This document shows, piece after piece, positions 33,186 through 41,991 of a stretch of 64,000 bases of DNA. The stretch comes from Streptomyces sp. NRRL S-337 (GTDB lineage: Bacteria > Actinomycetota > Actinomycetes > Streptomycetales > Streptomycetaceae), in contig NZ_JOIX01000038.1 of the NCBI RefSeq assembly GCF_000720175.1, forward strand, positions 15,950-79,949. The letters run 5' to 3'. Below the pieces are notes generated by a model, which had not been told where the DNA came from, ran no database searches, and saw only the letters and a program-made list of their open reading frames with translations. The stretch's first letter is position 1. Every line of letters starts with the position of its first letter. The position numbers and the translations under genes are program-made.

Positions 33186-33189
33186 CTCG

Positions 33190-33474
33190 GTGCGCACCCG
33201 AACCGCCGTGCTCCTGACGGCCGTCGTGCCTGCCGCGGTTGGCGCGGCCGTCCTCGCGCTCAAGGCCGGCCACTGGCAGCTGTACGTCGACCGGCACCGC
33301 ATCGAGCTGACGCCCCGCCCTCGCCGCTCTTGCCGCAACTGCCGGGGTGCGGGCGGCTGGTGGATTGGTGGCCCGTTCCCGGAGATGGAGGCGTGCGGCT
33401 GCTGGTCCGGCCGGCACGAGCTGCGCCTCCGTCTCCTGCCCGTCCCGCCCTGGCCGGACGAACCCCCGTTCTGA
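33190..33474 (+). CDS. Small membrane-anchored CxxC protein
   Basis: 94 residues from GTG, four bases after the previous stop. The N-terminal helix (TAVLLTAVVPAAVGAAVLAL) is a signal anchor, followed by CRNCRGAGGWWIGGP and ACGCW, a zinc-ribbon-like pair similar to the cysteine repeats of DnaJ-type zinc domains (CxxCxG). The C-terminus is proline-rich. The function is unknown. Confidence 0.55.
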   Translation: MRTRTAVLLTAVVPAAVGAAVLALKAGHWQLYVDRHRIELTPRPRRSCRNCRGAGGWWIGGPFPEMEACGCWSGRHELRLRLLPVPPWPDEPPF

Positions 33475-33483
33475 ACGACCCGA

Positions 33484-33504
33484 CCCCGGCCACACCGGCC
33501 GGGG
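33484..33504 (+). other. Intergenic hairpin
   Basis: CCCCGGCC / GGCCGGGG with a 5-nt loop, ten bases after the stop at 33474. Confidence 0.6.
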
Positions 33505-33585
33505 CGGGGCCGCCGGGTGGCCGCGCATCGGCAAAGGGCCGACCACCCCGCTCCTTCACCCTCCTCGAGATCAGGAGACCTCAGC

Positions 33586-34170
33586 ATGCCCCGTTTACTT
33601 ATCACCACCGAGCGCCTGGCCCTCTTCGGCACCCTGCTGGCCACCTTCGGGGAGCTGCATCCTCTGTGCGACCACTGGGTGCAGGGGTCGAAGACGGCTG
33701 TGCGCAAGCGGCTGTACGGCGAGGACCTGGTCCACGCCGACGGCACGCCCGCCGACCCGGACTCCACCCGCCCGACCATGACCACCAGCGACCTCGGTCG
33801 GCGTGCGGTGGCCTGCCATGTCGCGTCCTACACCGCCGTGCAGCTCGCCGCGACCATCAGCATCACTCGTGCGTTCGGCTACCGCGTCACTCCCACCGCC
33901 CTGCTCGCCGGCGCGGCCATCAACGCTTCGACGCACGCCGCGATCGACCGCGGAGCCGTCCTGCTGTGGCTGGCGAAGAAGACCGGCAAGACCAGCTACA
34001 TCGAGCACTGCAAGGCCGCCCGCCTCGACGACGACGGCAAGGCCACCTCGGAGCTCACCGGGCCGGGCAGCGCGTGGATGGAGCTGGACGCCGCCCTGCA
34101 CCGCTCCATCGGCATCGCGGCCGCCGCTGTCACCACCTGGCTCACCACCCGACCCGACGCCCGCCACTGA
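33586..34170 (+). CDS. DUF3307-like membrane protein
   Basis: 194 residues from ATG with AGGAGA upstream. LHPLCDHWVQGSKTAV near residues 24-39, CHVASYTAVQLAATISITRA near 77-96 and NASTHAAIDRG near 112-122 keep the histidines and aspartates typical of DUF3307-type integral membrane proteins (H-x3-D-x2-Q, H-x3-Y, H-x2-D). The fourth codon is TTA, so translation may need the bldA tRNA. The molecular role of the family is unknown. Confidence 0.55.
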   Translation: MPRLLITTERLALFGTLLATFGELHPLCDHWVQGSKTAVRKRLYGEDLVHADGTPADPDSTRPTMTTSDLGRRAVACHVASYTAVQLAATISITRAFGYRVTPTALLAGAAINASTHAAIDRGAVLLWLAKKTGKTSYIEHCKAARLDDDGKATSELTGPGSAWMELDAALHRSIGIAAAAVTTWLTTRPDARH

Positions 34171-34246
34171 GCCTCGCCTGCCTGGAGAACCCCGGGCAGC
34201 GCCTGAGCTGGTCCGCCCCATCCCTCGACCCGCAAGGAGAACACGA

Positions 34247-35200
34247 ATGACCTCGCTGACCTACCCGCAGCTGCCGGAACGCTGCCTTGTGGTCCTCATC
34301 GGCGCATCCGGCGCTGGCAAGACGACGCTTGCCGCCACCTGGCCGGCCTCGCAGGTCCTTTCCCTGGACGCCCTGCGCGGCACGGTGAGCGACGATCCGG
34401 GCGACCAGGAGGCGACCGCTGACGCGGTCGATGCCCTGCACCTGCTCCTGGAGCGCCGAATGGCCCGGCGGCTGCTCACCGTGGTCGACGCCACGAACGT
34501 CACCAGGGCGGCCCGCGAACCGCTGGTCGCCGCCGCCAAGCGACACAACATGCCTGTCATCGCAGTCATGCTGTCTACCCCGGCGTCCGTGTGTGTCGAG
34601 CGGCAGCGCCCAAGGCCGGCCGACCGCACAGTGCCGGACGACACGGTCCGTCGGCAGCACAAGGCGATGGTCCACTCCCACCCCGGGCTGGCGTCAGAGG
34701 GCTTCAACGAGGTCGTCTTCGCCGACTCGCTCGGCCAGCTGCTGCCGCATCTTCGAAGGCTGAGCGAGGCCCGCAACGCTGACCTTGGACTCGACGGCGG
34801 TGATGGCTTGGGCGACCTGCTGCTCGTACGCCGGGTATTCGGCTCGGAGATCCTGCCGCTGTGGCGGTGGAAGCCCGGCTCCGACGTCGCCGACGGCGAC
34901 CGCGTCGCGGAGATCCGGCTCGGACAGCAGTACCTCACCCTTGCCCTGCGCACCGACGTGGACGACGAGGGCGACTACGGGTTCGACGTGATGCTGCCGT
35001 GCCCGCACAACGACGAATGCGCCGGCTACGCCTGGGCGCCCGCCTACAGCATCACCTGCCTGTTCCGGGCGCTGAACGGTGACCTGGACACCAGCGACGA
35101 CATCGTCTGCACCGTCCACACCGGCGTCGAGGACTTCGATCAGGAGGCCGATGACCACGCCCTGCAGGTCCTCTGCGAAACCGCTGGGAGCGTGCGATGA
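34247..35200 (+). CDS. P-loop kinase, polynucleotide-kinase-like
   Basis: 317 residues from ATG with AAGGAGA upstream. The P-loop GASGAGKTTL is at about 18-27, VVDATNVTRAAREPLV near 83-98 and VCVERQRPRPADRTVPDDTV near 118-137. This is the layout of bacterial PNKP-type and similar AAA_33 kinases (GxxGxGKS/T, DxTN, lid arginines). The C-terminal 130 residues are an extra acidic domain. It may phosphorylate nucleic-acid ends or a small molecule. The stop overlaps the next start by four bases (ATGA). Confidence 0.75.
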   Translation: MTSLTYPQLPERCLVVLIGASGAGKTTLAATWPASQVLSLDALRGTVSDDPGDQEATADAVDALHLLLERRMARRLLTVVDATNVTRAAREPLVAAAKRHNMPVIAVMLSTPASVCVERQRPRPADRTVPDDTVRRQHKAMVHSHPGLASEGFNEVVFADSLGQLLPHLRRLSEARNADLGLDGGDGLGDLLLVRRVFGSEILPLWRWKPGSDVADGDRVAEIRLGQQYLTLALRTDVDDEGDYGFDVMLPCPHNDECAGYAWAPAYSITCLFRALNGDLDTSDDIVCTVHTGVEDFDQEADDHALQVLCETAGSVR

Positions 35201-35690
35201 CCTTCCGCGAAACCAGCGCCTTCCCCGACTGGACTGACTGGCAGCTCACCCGCGAAGCCCTGCACCACGCGCCGCGTTCTCCGACGGAGAGCAGCGCATC
35301 ACCGAGCTGTTCACCGAAGAGCAGGTCCACCGGGTCAAGACGTACCTGGCCGCCGGCCGTCCCGACACCGAGCGCCTGACCGCCATCGAAACCCGCCTGA
35401 AGGCCGTCCCCGATGGCTGGCCGCAGCGCAACAACGACGCCGGTGTCATCGAGGACGCCAGCGGCCACCCCATCGCCATCCTCGGCACCAGCGGCGATGT
35501 ACGTCTCCCCCTCGGAGAGTTCCTCGTAGCTGTTCCCGCCGATATCGAGTGGCTTGCTCAGCAGCTGAGGCGGGCGTGGGCGCAGCTGAACCAGCTGCGC
35601 GACCGGATCGACAACGCCGGAAGCCTCATGGACACCAACCACATCGCCACCGCCATCGATTACGTCCGTGGCTCGCGCGAGAGGGAGTGA
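35197..35690 (+). pseudogene. Frameshifted hypothetical gene
   Basis: It starts at the ATG overlapping the previous stop and reads MTFRETSAFPDWTDWQLTRE, then ALHHA. One base must be missing near 35270: the rest of the protein continues in another frame as AAFSDGEQRITELFTEEQVH through LAQQLRRAWAQLNQLRDRID to a stop at 35688-35690. Uncorrected, translation ends at 35379 after unrelated residues. It may be a recent mutation or an assembly error. The family is unknown. Confidence 0.6.
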
Positions 35691-35803
35691 GACTCAGTCC
35701 GCCGCCCGCTCGCCCCAGCTTGATGCGTGGGCCCGTTCAGGCTTCACAGCATGTGGGGGCCTGACCTGCGCGATCCATCTGGACTACCAACAAGGAGGGC
35801 CTC

Positions 35804-36112
35804 ATGGCCGCCCAGAACCGCCAGTTCGACATCTTCACCACGCTCAGCGACTGCTTCGCCGCGGACCTCGCCGCCTTCATCGGTGACCAGCCGGCGCGCG
35901 GCGCCACCCCAACCGGCTTCATCGAGCTGGTCGAAGACGTCCGGGACGTCCTTGCCACCGCCAGCGTCGGCCACCTCCAGGACGCCAGTGCGGAGCTCGA
36001 CTCCGCCGCCACCTACCTCACCGACGCCCTGAACAGCACCACCGGCGACCGAAGTTCGCTTCTGGCCTGGGCGCGGACCCACCTGCGGGACGCCATCGCC
36101 ACCGCCTGCTGA
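35804..36112 (+). CDS. Hypothetical helical protein
   Basis: 102 residues from ATG with AAGGAGG upstream. It is helical and acidic (FTTLSDCFAADLAAFIGDQP, then GHLQDASAELDSAATYLTDA). No motif is visible. It is the last intact gene of the plus-strand transfer operon before the transposon-accessory remnant. No family is recognised. Confidence 0.55.
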   Translation: MAAQNRQFDIFTTLSDCFAADLAAFIGDQPARGATPTGFIELVEDVRDVLATASVGHLQDASAELDSAATYLTDALNSTTGDRSSLLAWARTHLRDAIATAC

Positions 36113-36217
36113 ACCCTCCGCTGAGTTGAGCGCATTCTGTGCCGCCCCGACCCACACCCACCGGGCCGGGGGCGGTCGCAGCAGCCCCTCAACCCACCAA
36201 GGCACGAGAGGAGATAA

Positions 36218-36574
<357 letters not shown>

Positions 36575-36736
36575 GTGACCTTGACCAAGTCCCATGGGGC
36601 TGGTCGGCTTGGCTGGTTGGGACGTCCTTCTGGGGGTTGGGTACGTGTTCAAGTCGGCTCTGCCTGCGCTGTTCCGGTCCGATGGCCGGGGAGCGGGGCT
36701 CATTGGGAATTGCGCAGGCGACCTGGTGACGCGCTC

Positions 36737-39517
36737 GTGAGAGCGAGGCGCGGCGCGACGATTGCCGTCATCGCAGGCGGGGGCGCGATCACCACCATGC
36801 TCGTGGGCTTGGTCACTAACGCCGTTTCCCAACAGTCGCACTGGCCTTCATGGCTGGGATGGTTGCAGGTGCATCCCTGGCTTTCGTTCGTCCTTCTGGG
36901 GGTGGTCACGGCCGGGCTGACGGCGTTGCTTGCCGCATTGGACGGTCACCAGGCACCGGGGCAAAGCCTCGAGCCGACAGTGCGCCCGGATGAAGGATCA
37001 GGGCCTCCCGGGGCCGCCCTGGTGCTGCGGTCGCTGCCGCGAGATACTGCGGCGTTCACCGACCGGTCGGCCGAGCTGGAGTCGCTGGTGCGCTCGGTAC
37101 GCGCCGCGCAGGAGACCGGTGAGGCCCTGCTGGTCCACGTCATCGACGGGATGCCCGGAGTAGGGAAGACGACCTTCGCGGTACACGCCGGGCACGTGCT
37201 CTCCGAGCGGTTCCCCGACGGGCAACTCTTCGTCAACCTGAACGGGCACACAACGGGGCGCAGCCCGGTGCAGGCGACCGAGGCTCTCGCGTCGCTCCTC
37301 GCGGCCACTGGTGTGCCGGCGCAGCAGATACCCGTGGGCGACGACGTCGGGGCGATCACGGAGGCGCGGGCCGCCATGTGGCGGAGCAGGCTCGCGGGCA
37401 AGAAGGCGCTGCTCATCCTCGACAACGCGGCCAGCTACCGGCAGCTGGAGCCGTTGCTTCCCGGTGGGAGCGACTGTCTCGTGCTGGTGACCAGCCGCAA
37501 GCGGCTGGCTGCCCACGAGGAAGTGGTGCTGCCGGTCGAGGCGCTGCCGTCCGACCACGCGGTGGACCTGTTCATACGGCTCAGCGGGCGGACGGTGGAC
37601 TCACTCGACCGGGATGTGGTCGAGAATCTGGTGCGGCTTTGTGGGTATCTCCCGTTGGGGGTGTCATTGCTCGCCGCGCGGTTACGGCACCATCCGTCCT
37701 GGAGCGCCGAGGATCTGCACGAGCGGTTTGTGGCGGCCCGGGACCGGCTCGGAGAACTGCGCGCCGGAGAGCGCGCTGTCGCCGCGACATTCGATCTGTC
37801 GTATCGGGACCTCGCACCGGAACGCCAGCACTTCTTCCAGTGCCTCGGTTTTTACCCGGGCGCGGACCTCGACGCGCACGTCGGGGCCGCGCTCGGATCG
37901 GTTTCCGTGGTGGTAGCCCGCCGGCAACTCGACGCGCTCTACGACGCCCACCTGATCGACGAACACCCAGGGAGCCGTTACAGGCTTCACGATCTCCTAC
38001 GCGACTACTCGCGCGGTCTCGCTGACGAAGGAGACGGCATGGACCACGTACAGGCCGTTCAGCGTGTGTGCACCTACTACCTGGCCGCTCTGGCCGTCGC
38101 GAATGAGCACATTGTTCGCGGCGGCTCCGTAGTGCCACCTTCAGCGGACGACGCGGGACACATCGAGACTCCAGCCATGGAATCGCGAACGGCGGCCCTG
38201 GGATGGCTGGAGAACGAGCGGCCCAACATCCTGGCCTGCATCCGGCAAGCCGACGGGCTCGCTCTGCACGACCTCGTGATCCGTCTGGCCGCGGCCATGG
38301 CACCCTTCCTGCGGCAGGCCGGACCCTGGGACCAGGCCGTCGGGCTTCACCGGACGGCGGCCAGGGCCGCCCAGCACACTGACGACCAACAGGCGCTGGC
38401 CGGGGCTCTGGCCGAACTCGGTGTCGTACGACGCTTCATGGCGTCCTATCCCGAAGCGACCGAAGCCCTGAACGAGGCTGTGACACGGTACGACGCGGTC
38501 GGGGACCGACGTGGCAAGGCGGACGCCCTGAACCAGTTGGGCATCGTCTGGTACCTGACTGCGGACAACGATGCCTCGGCCCACGCCCAGACTGAGGCGC
38601 TCGCCCTCTACCGCGAACTCGGGTACCGGCTCGGTCAGGCCAACGCGCTGGCCGACCTCGGCATGGTGCGGCGCCAGACCAGTAGGTTCGATGAGGCCGT
38701 CGAGGCCCAGTCCGAAGCACTGTCGATCTACCGCGAGCTTGGCGACCGGTACGGGGAGGCCAACTCCCTGCGGGACCTGGGCATCGTGCACTGCCTCATG
38801 GGCGAGTACGGCCTGGCCACCCAGCGGCAGCGCGAAGCGTTCGACATCTACAAGGCACTGGACGACCGGGTCCACCAGGCCTACGCCCTCAACGAGTTGG
38901 GCGTGGTGCAGCGACTCACAGGTGATCTCGACGGTGCTCACGATGCCCACACCCAAGCGCTGGAGCATTACACCGAGCTCGGCGAACGCTTCGGCCGCGC
39001 GAACAGCATCCGCCACCTTGGGGTGCTGGACCGCTTGTCGGGCGACGTGTCGACGGCGATCTGTGTCCTCGAGGAGGCTCTGGAGATGTATCGAGATCTC
39101 GGCAGCCGTGGCGGCGAAGCCGCCTCGTTGAGCGAGCTGGGGATCGCCCGCGGGATCGTCGGCGAGCAGGACGGTGCTGTTGAGGCATTCCGGCAGAGCC
39201 TGGAGATCTTGCGCGATCTCGGCGATCGCTGTGGCGAAGCGGAGGTACTCAACCACTGGGGAGCGCTACTGCGGACGTCCGGCGCCCCGACCTCCGGACG
39301 CCAGCGCTTCGAACAGGCGCTGGTTCTGGCGCGGGACATCCGTTGTCCGTTGGAGGAAGCACGGGCGCTGGAGGGGATCGGCCGCTGCGATTGGACGATC
39401 GACAGCCCCGCGCAGGCTGAGGGGATGCTGCGTGAAGCGCTCACCGTGTACCGGCGGTTGGGCGTGAGTGCGCCGGCCGACGACGTCGAGCGGCTCCTGG
39501 TGTCGCAGACGGGATGA
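36737..39517 (+). CDS. haaT: NB-ARC/TPR protein of Haa cyclophane RiPP cluster
   Basis: 926 residues from GTG 36737; an upstream TTG at 36575 adds 54 residues that look non-coding. Two hydrophobic helices lie within the first 65 residues, then an NB-ARC STAND ATPase: P-loop GMPGVGKTT near 138, LLILDNAAS near 225, a GLPL-like CGYLPLG near 300, and the RLHDLLRDYS winged-helix end near 420. At least six TPR units of about 40 residues follow (ALNQLGIVWYLTADNDASAH type). Cyclophane RiPP clusters of the Haa and Fxs types usually carry such a protein; its biochemical role is unsettled. Confidence 0.85.
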   Translation: MRARRGATIAVIAGGGAITTMLVGLVTNAVSQQSHWPSWLGWLQVHPWLSFVLLGVVTAGLTALLAALDGHQAPGQSLEPTVRPDEGSGPPGAALVLRSLPRDTAAFTDRSAELESLVRSVRAAQETGEALLVHVIDGMPGVGKTTFAVHAGHVLSERFPDGQLFVNLNGHTTGRSPVQATEALASLLAATGVPAQQIPVGDDVGAITEARAAMWRSRLAGKKALLILDNAASYRQLEPLLPGGSDCLVLVTSRKRLAAHEEVVLPVEALPSDHAVDLFIRLSGRTVDSLDRDVVENLVRLCGYLPLGVSLLAARLRHHPSWSAEDLHERFVAARDRLGELRAGERAVAATFDLSYRDLAPERQHFFQCLGFYPGADLDAHVGAALGSVSVVVARRQLDALYDAHLIDEHPGSRYRLHDLLRDYSRGLADEGDGMDHVQAVQRVCTYYLAALAVANEHIVRGGSVVPPSADDAGHIETPAMESRTAALGWLENERPNILACIRQADGLALHDLVIRLAAAMAPFLRQAGPWDQAVGLHRTAARAAQHTDDQQALAGALAELGVVRRFMASYPEATEALNEAVTRYDAVGDRRGKADALNQLGIVWYLTADNDASAHAQTEALALYRELGYRLGQANALADLGMVRRQTSRFDEAVEAQSEALSIYRELGDRYGEANSLRDLGIVHCLMGEYGLATQRQREAFDIYKALDDRVHQAYALNELGVVQRLTGDLDGAHDAHTQALEHYTELGERFGRANSIRHLGVLDRLSGDVSTAICVLEEALEMYRDLGSRGGEAASLSELGIARGIVGEQDGAVEAFRQSLEILRDLGDRCGEAEVLNHWGALLRTSGAPTSGRQRFEQALVLARDIRCPLEEARALEGIGRCDWTIDSPAQAEGMLREALTVYRRLGVSAPADDVERLLVSQTG

Positions 39518-39677
39518 GCTGGAGCGAAAGACGTGACCATTTTCCGCATGTCGCGGTGAGTGGCGACACTGCTACGTTGCGAACCGATCTATAGCTTCAA
39601 CAGCTTCACCTGCCCGTCGCTTCATCCGCCATCGCAGCGTGCCGGTCTCCCGGCACACCCACCACGAGGAGCGTTGA

Positions 39678-39869
39678 ATGCCGCCCAGCTCGAATGTTCC
39701 CTCCCCTTCGGCCTCCGGCCCGGACACTTCGGAGTCCGCGCCCCGTCCCGAAGTTCTGGACCGTGTTGCTGCCCGCGTGCAGCGCCGCCTGGCGGCTGAG
39801 CGGGCCGCCTCGAACAGCATCGGGGACGGCGCCCACGCCGCCTCGCTGATCTGGCCGTGGCCGCTGTAG
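39678..39869 (+). CDS. haaA: HaaA-type cyclophane RiPP precursor peptide
   Basis: 63 residues from ATG with AGGAG upstream. The leader is Ser/Pro-rich and then helical (RPEVLDRVAARVQRRLAAER). The C-terminus is GAHAASLIWPWPL. His53-Ala-Ala is the three-residue motif after which the Haa class is named; in this class a radical SAM/SPASM enzyme links the His ring to a side chain two residues on. The extra IWPWPL tail, with two tryptophans two residues apart, offers a possible second ring or a recognition element. It lies 13 bases before haaB. Confidence 0.8.
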   Translation: MPPSSNVPSPSASGPDTSESAPRPEVLDRVAARVQRRLAAERAASNSIGDGAHAASLIWPWPL

Positions 39870-39882
39870 TCGCTGCTGCTTG

Positions 39883-41046
39883 ATGACACAGACGCCACTT
39901 CATACGCCGTTCCACACCTTCATCCTCAAGGTCGCAAATCGATGCAATATTGATTGCGACTATTGCTATGTCTTCAACTCCAAGGACCAGGCGTGGCGGA
40001 GCCTGCCTGCGCGGATGAGCGTGGAGGTGGCGCGGGCGGCGGCTCGGAGGATCGCCGAGCACGTGGTGTCGTACGGACTGCGGACCGTCCACATCGTGCT
40101 GCACGGTGGCGAGCCGCTGCTCGCCGGGCCCCGGCACCTGGGGGAACTTCTCCACGTGCTCAAGGACGGCATCCCGTCCGACGTCGAGGTCCGCTTTGAG
40201 CTCCAGACCAACGGGACGCTCGTTTCGGAGGCGTGGCTCGACCTGTTCGAGCAGTACGCGGTGACGGTGGGTGTCAGCCTCGACGGGCCGCCCGCCGCGA
40301 ACGACCGGCACCGGCTCACGCACGCCTCCCGGTCGAGCACGGCCTCGGCAATACGGGGCATCGAGCTGCTGCGGTCCCGGCCTGGGATGTTCGCGGGGCT
40401 GCTCGCCGTGGTGGACCTGGCGAACGATCCCGTGGAGGTGCACGACTACCTTGCGGCGTTCGAGCCTCCGGTGATCGATTTCGGGCTGCCGCACGGAACC
40501 CATGACACGCCGCCGGATCGGAATGATCCCGCCGTCCCGGAGTACGGAGCATGGATGAGCCGCGTCTACGACGCCTGGCTTGCCCGGCCCGAGTACCAGC
40601 ACAGCGTGCGCATGCTGGAAGACATCGTGGCGCTGAGCTCTGGCGCGCACGGTGCGGTGGAGACCCTTGGACTCGCCCCGCCCGCCAGCGTTGTGATCGA
40701 GTCCGACGGCTCCGTTGAGGGCGTGGATACCCTGCGGTCGGTGGAGGAGGGCGAGTCCCGGCTCGGGCTTGACGTCTTCAGTGACTCATTCGATGCCGCC
40801 ATCCATCACCCCAAGCTGCTGCATCGGCAGAAAAGCGGGACGGCCGCCCTATCCGAGGAGTGCCAACGCTGTCCGCTGGTGCCCGTATGCGGCGGCGGCT
40901 ACCTGCCGCACCGCTTCAGCGCGGCACGCGGGTATCGGAACCCGTCCGTCTACTGCGCGGACCTGGCGTATCTCATCCGACATGTCCAGGGTTCTCTACA
41001 ACGGCACGGCTGGGCGCTCGGGGCTGCTGCCGCCGGGTCCTCGTAG
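39883..41046 (+). CDS. haaB: Radical SAM/SPASM cyclophane-forming peptide maturase (FxsB/HaaB family)
   Basis: 387 residues from ATG 39883 (a TTG at 39880 is also in frame). The radical SAM motif CNIDCDYC has cysteines at about 21, 25 and 28, LHGGEPLL is the GGE motif that contacts SAM, and LQTNGTLV follows. The C-terminal SPASM-like region CQRCPLVPVCGGGYLPHRFS plus a last Cys binds auxiliary Fe-S. It should form the C-C cyclophane on HaaA. There is no good ribosome site, so translation probably couples to haaA. Confidence 0.92.
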   Translation: MTQTPLHTPFHTFILKVANRCNIDCDYCYVFNSKDQAWRSLPARMSVEVARAAARRIAEHVVSYGLRTVHIVLHGGEPLLAGPRHLGELLHVLKDGIPSDVEVRFELQTNGTLVSEAWLDLFEQYAVTVGVSLDGPPAANDRHRLTHASRSSTASAIRGIELLRSRPGMFAGLLAVVDLANDPVEVHDYLAAFEPPVIDFGLPHGTHDTPPDRNDPAVPEYGAWMSRVYDAWLARPEYQHSVRMLEDIVALSSGAHGAVETLGLAPPASVVIESDGSVEGVDTLRSVEEGESRLGLDVFSDSFDAAIHHPKLLHRQKSGTAALSEECQRCPLVPVCGGGYLPHRFSAARGYRNPSVYCADLAYLIRHVQGSLQRHGWALGAAAAGSS

Positions 41047-41087
41047 CCACTGTGAACGACAGCGCAAACGACAGGAGTTGCACGCCG

Positions 41088-41567
41088 ATGACCGTGACGA
41101 TCCGGGCCGCCGAGAAGAGCGACGTCCAAGGGCTGGCTGAACTGATCGAGGAGATCGAGCGGTTCTACGGCACGGCCGACGCCGATATTCAGCCTTTCGA
41201 CGAGCGCGAGGACCAGGTCGAGGGAGCACTCTTCGGCTCACCGCCGCTCGCCTCCGCCCTGCTGGTTGAGGACGAGGAGGGGGATATCGTCGGACTCGCC
41301 GCGTATTCGTTCCTGTGGCCGTCGGCGGGGTCCACCCACTCCCTCTTCCTCAAGGAGCTGTACGTCCGTGACACGCTCCGTCGGCAGCGTGTCGGTGAAC
41401 GCCTCATGAACGAGCTTCGCGCTATCGCCGCGGCGCGCCCCGGGTGCACCCGCGTCGAGTGGATGACGGACCGCGATAACCCGGGTGCCCGAGCCTTCTA
41501 CAAGTCGCTCGGGTTCGCGGAGTTCGACGGGAAGATCGTCTACCGGGTCGAGATCAGCAAGGCATGA
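41088..41567 (+). CDS. haaN: GNAT N-acyltransferase of Haa cluster
   Basis: 159 residues from ATG with CAGGAG ten bases upstream. GNAT fold: TIRAAEKSDVQGLAELIEEI at the N-terminus, LKELYVRDTLRRQRVGERLM with the RRQRVG acetyl-CoA loop near 95-105, and WMTDRDNPGARAFYKSLGFA near the end. In Haa clusters this enzyme is thought to acylate the freed N-terminus of the modified peptide. No protease is seen nearby, so leader removal probably uses a host enzyme. Confidence 0.85.
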   Translation: MTVTIRAAEKSDVQGLAELIEEIERFYGTADADIQPFDEREDQVEGALFGSPPLASALLVEDEEGDIVGLAAYSFLWPSAGSTHSLFLKELYVRDTLRRQRVGERLMNELRAIAAARPGCTRVEWMTDRDNPGARAFYKSLGFAEFDGKIVYRVEISKA

Positions 41568-41574
41568 GAAGGAG

Positions 41575-41670
41575 ATGGGAACGAGCGGGGCTGTGAAGGA
41601 AGAGCGCTGCGAACGGTGTGAGTGCATCATCGGGCGCGGGTTCAGCGGCGTGTTCCAACAGGGCTGGTGA
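41575..41670 (+). CDS. Possible 31-residue cysteine-rich peptide
   Basis: Directly after haaN, GAAGGAG is followed by ATG, then GTSGAVKEERCERCECIIGR and a C-terminal GVFQQGW. The ribosome site is too close to the ATG; GTG 41593 would be better spaced. The CxxCxC cluster could bind metal. It could be a second RiPP-associated peptide or a chance frame; the evidence is thin. Confidence 0.3.
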   Translation: MGTSGAVKEERCERCECIIGRGFSGVFQQGW

Positions 41671-41767
41671 GGAGTATGCGTAGCGCATCGCGATCTTCTC
41701 GTCGAGCCCGAACGCCTCGGCGAGGTGCCCACGAGAGGGAGGAGCCCGTCAGCGCGTGCCAGCGGGC

Positions 41768-41991
41768 TCACCTGACGCAGATTGAGTCGCCTAACGCCAC
41801 AGCCCCTTCTGCCTTCTCTGTGGTCCGCCGGTGGCCGCCAGCCTGCCGTGCCTGATCGGCGCCGTTCTCGCCGGTGTTCTTCGCCTGTTTCTTTGCTTCC
41901 CAGATGACCCACCGGGCGCTGTCGAAGATCCAGACGGCGTCCGGCTTGGCGGCTCGCCGTCGCGAGGTCTCCGTAAACGGTTCGGCGCACG
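41768..41991 (-). pseudogene. C-terminal fragment of an unidentified protein
   Basis: On the minus strand the frame reads RRRAAKPDAVWIFDSARWVI, then WEAKKQAKNTGENGADQARQ and a stop at 41768. The pattern (W..EAK...G..GA...RQAGGH) resembles the tail of a nuclease-like or telomere-linked domain in actinomycete plasmid proteins. Nothing upstream in this frame continues the protein, so only about 75 residues survive. Confidence 0.45.
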
